Shown here: piece by piece, positions 22,820 to 22,945 of the stretch
Position numbering within the stretch: the stretch's first letter is position 1
How the letters are laid out: every line of letters begins with the position of its first letter
From: a virus
Reading direction: 5' to 3' (one strand)
Virus record (IMG/VR): IMGVR_UViG_3300029448_000470
Coordinates: 1 to 22,945 of that record
DNA length: 22,945 bases
Notes under the pieces: generated by a model
Database searches by the model: none
Told to the model about the DNA's origin: nothing
The model's input: the letters and a program-made list of their open reading frames with translations, nothing else
Position numbers and translations under genes: made by a program

Positions 22820-22945
22820 TGAAAGATGAAGATAAAACAAAAGAGGATTTTAAGAATGAAGATAAGGCTGCTTTAAGACGACAACTCGCACAGCTTAGAA
22901 TGGCACGATATACTTTAATGTCTATGGGCGTTTTCACGGCAGCAA
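22819..22945 (+). CDS. Small probable membrane protein, 3' end cut by the window
   Basis: Forty-two codons are visible from ATG 22819, which shares a base with the preceding TAA. The N-terminal 25 residues are very charged (MKDEDKTKEDFKNEDKAALR). They are followed by a helical RRQLAQLRMARY and then a hydrophobic start, TLMSMGVFTAA, that looks like the first part of a transmembrane segment. A charged cytoplasmic N-terminus followed by one membrane helix just after the fibre cassette would fit a holin, spanin or other lysis-related protein, but no motif decides this and the gene is incomplete. Confidence 0.55.
   Translation, partial: MKDEDKTKEDFKNEDKAALRRQLAQLRMARYTLMSMGVFTAA

Noticed and set aside
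1-22945. tRNA genes, CRISPR arrays, insertion sequences, integrase or attachment sites
   Set aside because: None was seen: there are no spaced direct repeats outside the fibre gene, no transposase or recombinase motifs, and almost no intergenic space.

Overview
The window looks like the virion-structure half of a short-tailed (podovirus-morphotype) tailed phage. Every gene lies on the + strand, packed tightly and often overlapping by 1 to 11 bases. No host genes, integrase, tRNA or replication genes are visible. The head and tail proteins read as relatives of the T7 core set: portal, scaffold, capsid, tail tubes A and B, three core-type virion proteins, and a fibre with a T7-like N-terminus. 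Unlike in T7, the large terminase gene comes first. Several small accessory families resemble ones I associate with marine phages, and coding is AT-leaning. My guess is a marine, possibly alphaproteobacterial, phage; the host is inference.

Layout. 1-1071: 3' part of the large terminase subunit. 971-2617: five small genes, four of them very basic and one acidic and low-complexity. 2607-5291: portal, a Bbp19-like protein and scaffold. 5292-5435: a structured, gene-free leader. 5436-6555: major capsid gene split by a 262-nt group I intron (5643-5904). 6570-7031: probable capsid accessory protein. 7041-7070: Rho-independent terminator. 7082-9711: tail tubular proteins A and B. 9722-18289: four internal virion proteins, including an 1100-residue polyvalent protein with a ParB-like domain and a zeta-toxin-type kinase domain. 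18300-22001: a repeat-rich tail fibre. 22002-22819: fibre/tail chaperone-like protein and two small conserved phage proteins. 22819-end: start of a small, probably membrane protein.

How the genes work together. Terminase packages DNA through the portal into a shell built by capsid and scaffold. Tail tubes A and B close the portal and form the stubby tail. The internal proteins are expected to be ejected with the DNA into the host. The fibre binds the cell surface.

Most notable points: (i) a group I intron, with P1, P2, P3, P6, P7, P7.1/7.2, P8 and P9 traceable by eye, interrupts the most highly expressed gene of the phage and starts with an in-frame stop codon; (ii) ParB-like and zeta-kinase domains sit in a protein probably injected into the host; (iii) a candidate overprinted gene with an ideal ribosome binding site lies inside that same gene; (iv) a perfect-looking intrinsic terminator hairpin sits inside the portal reading frame.
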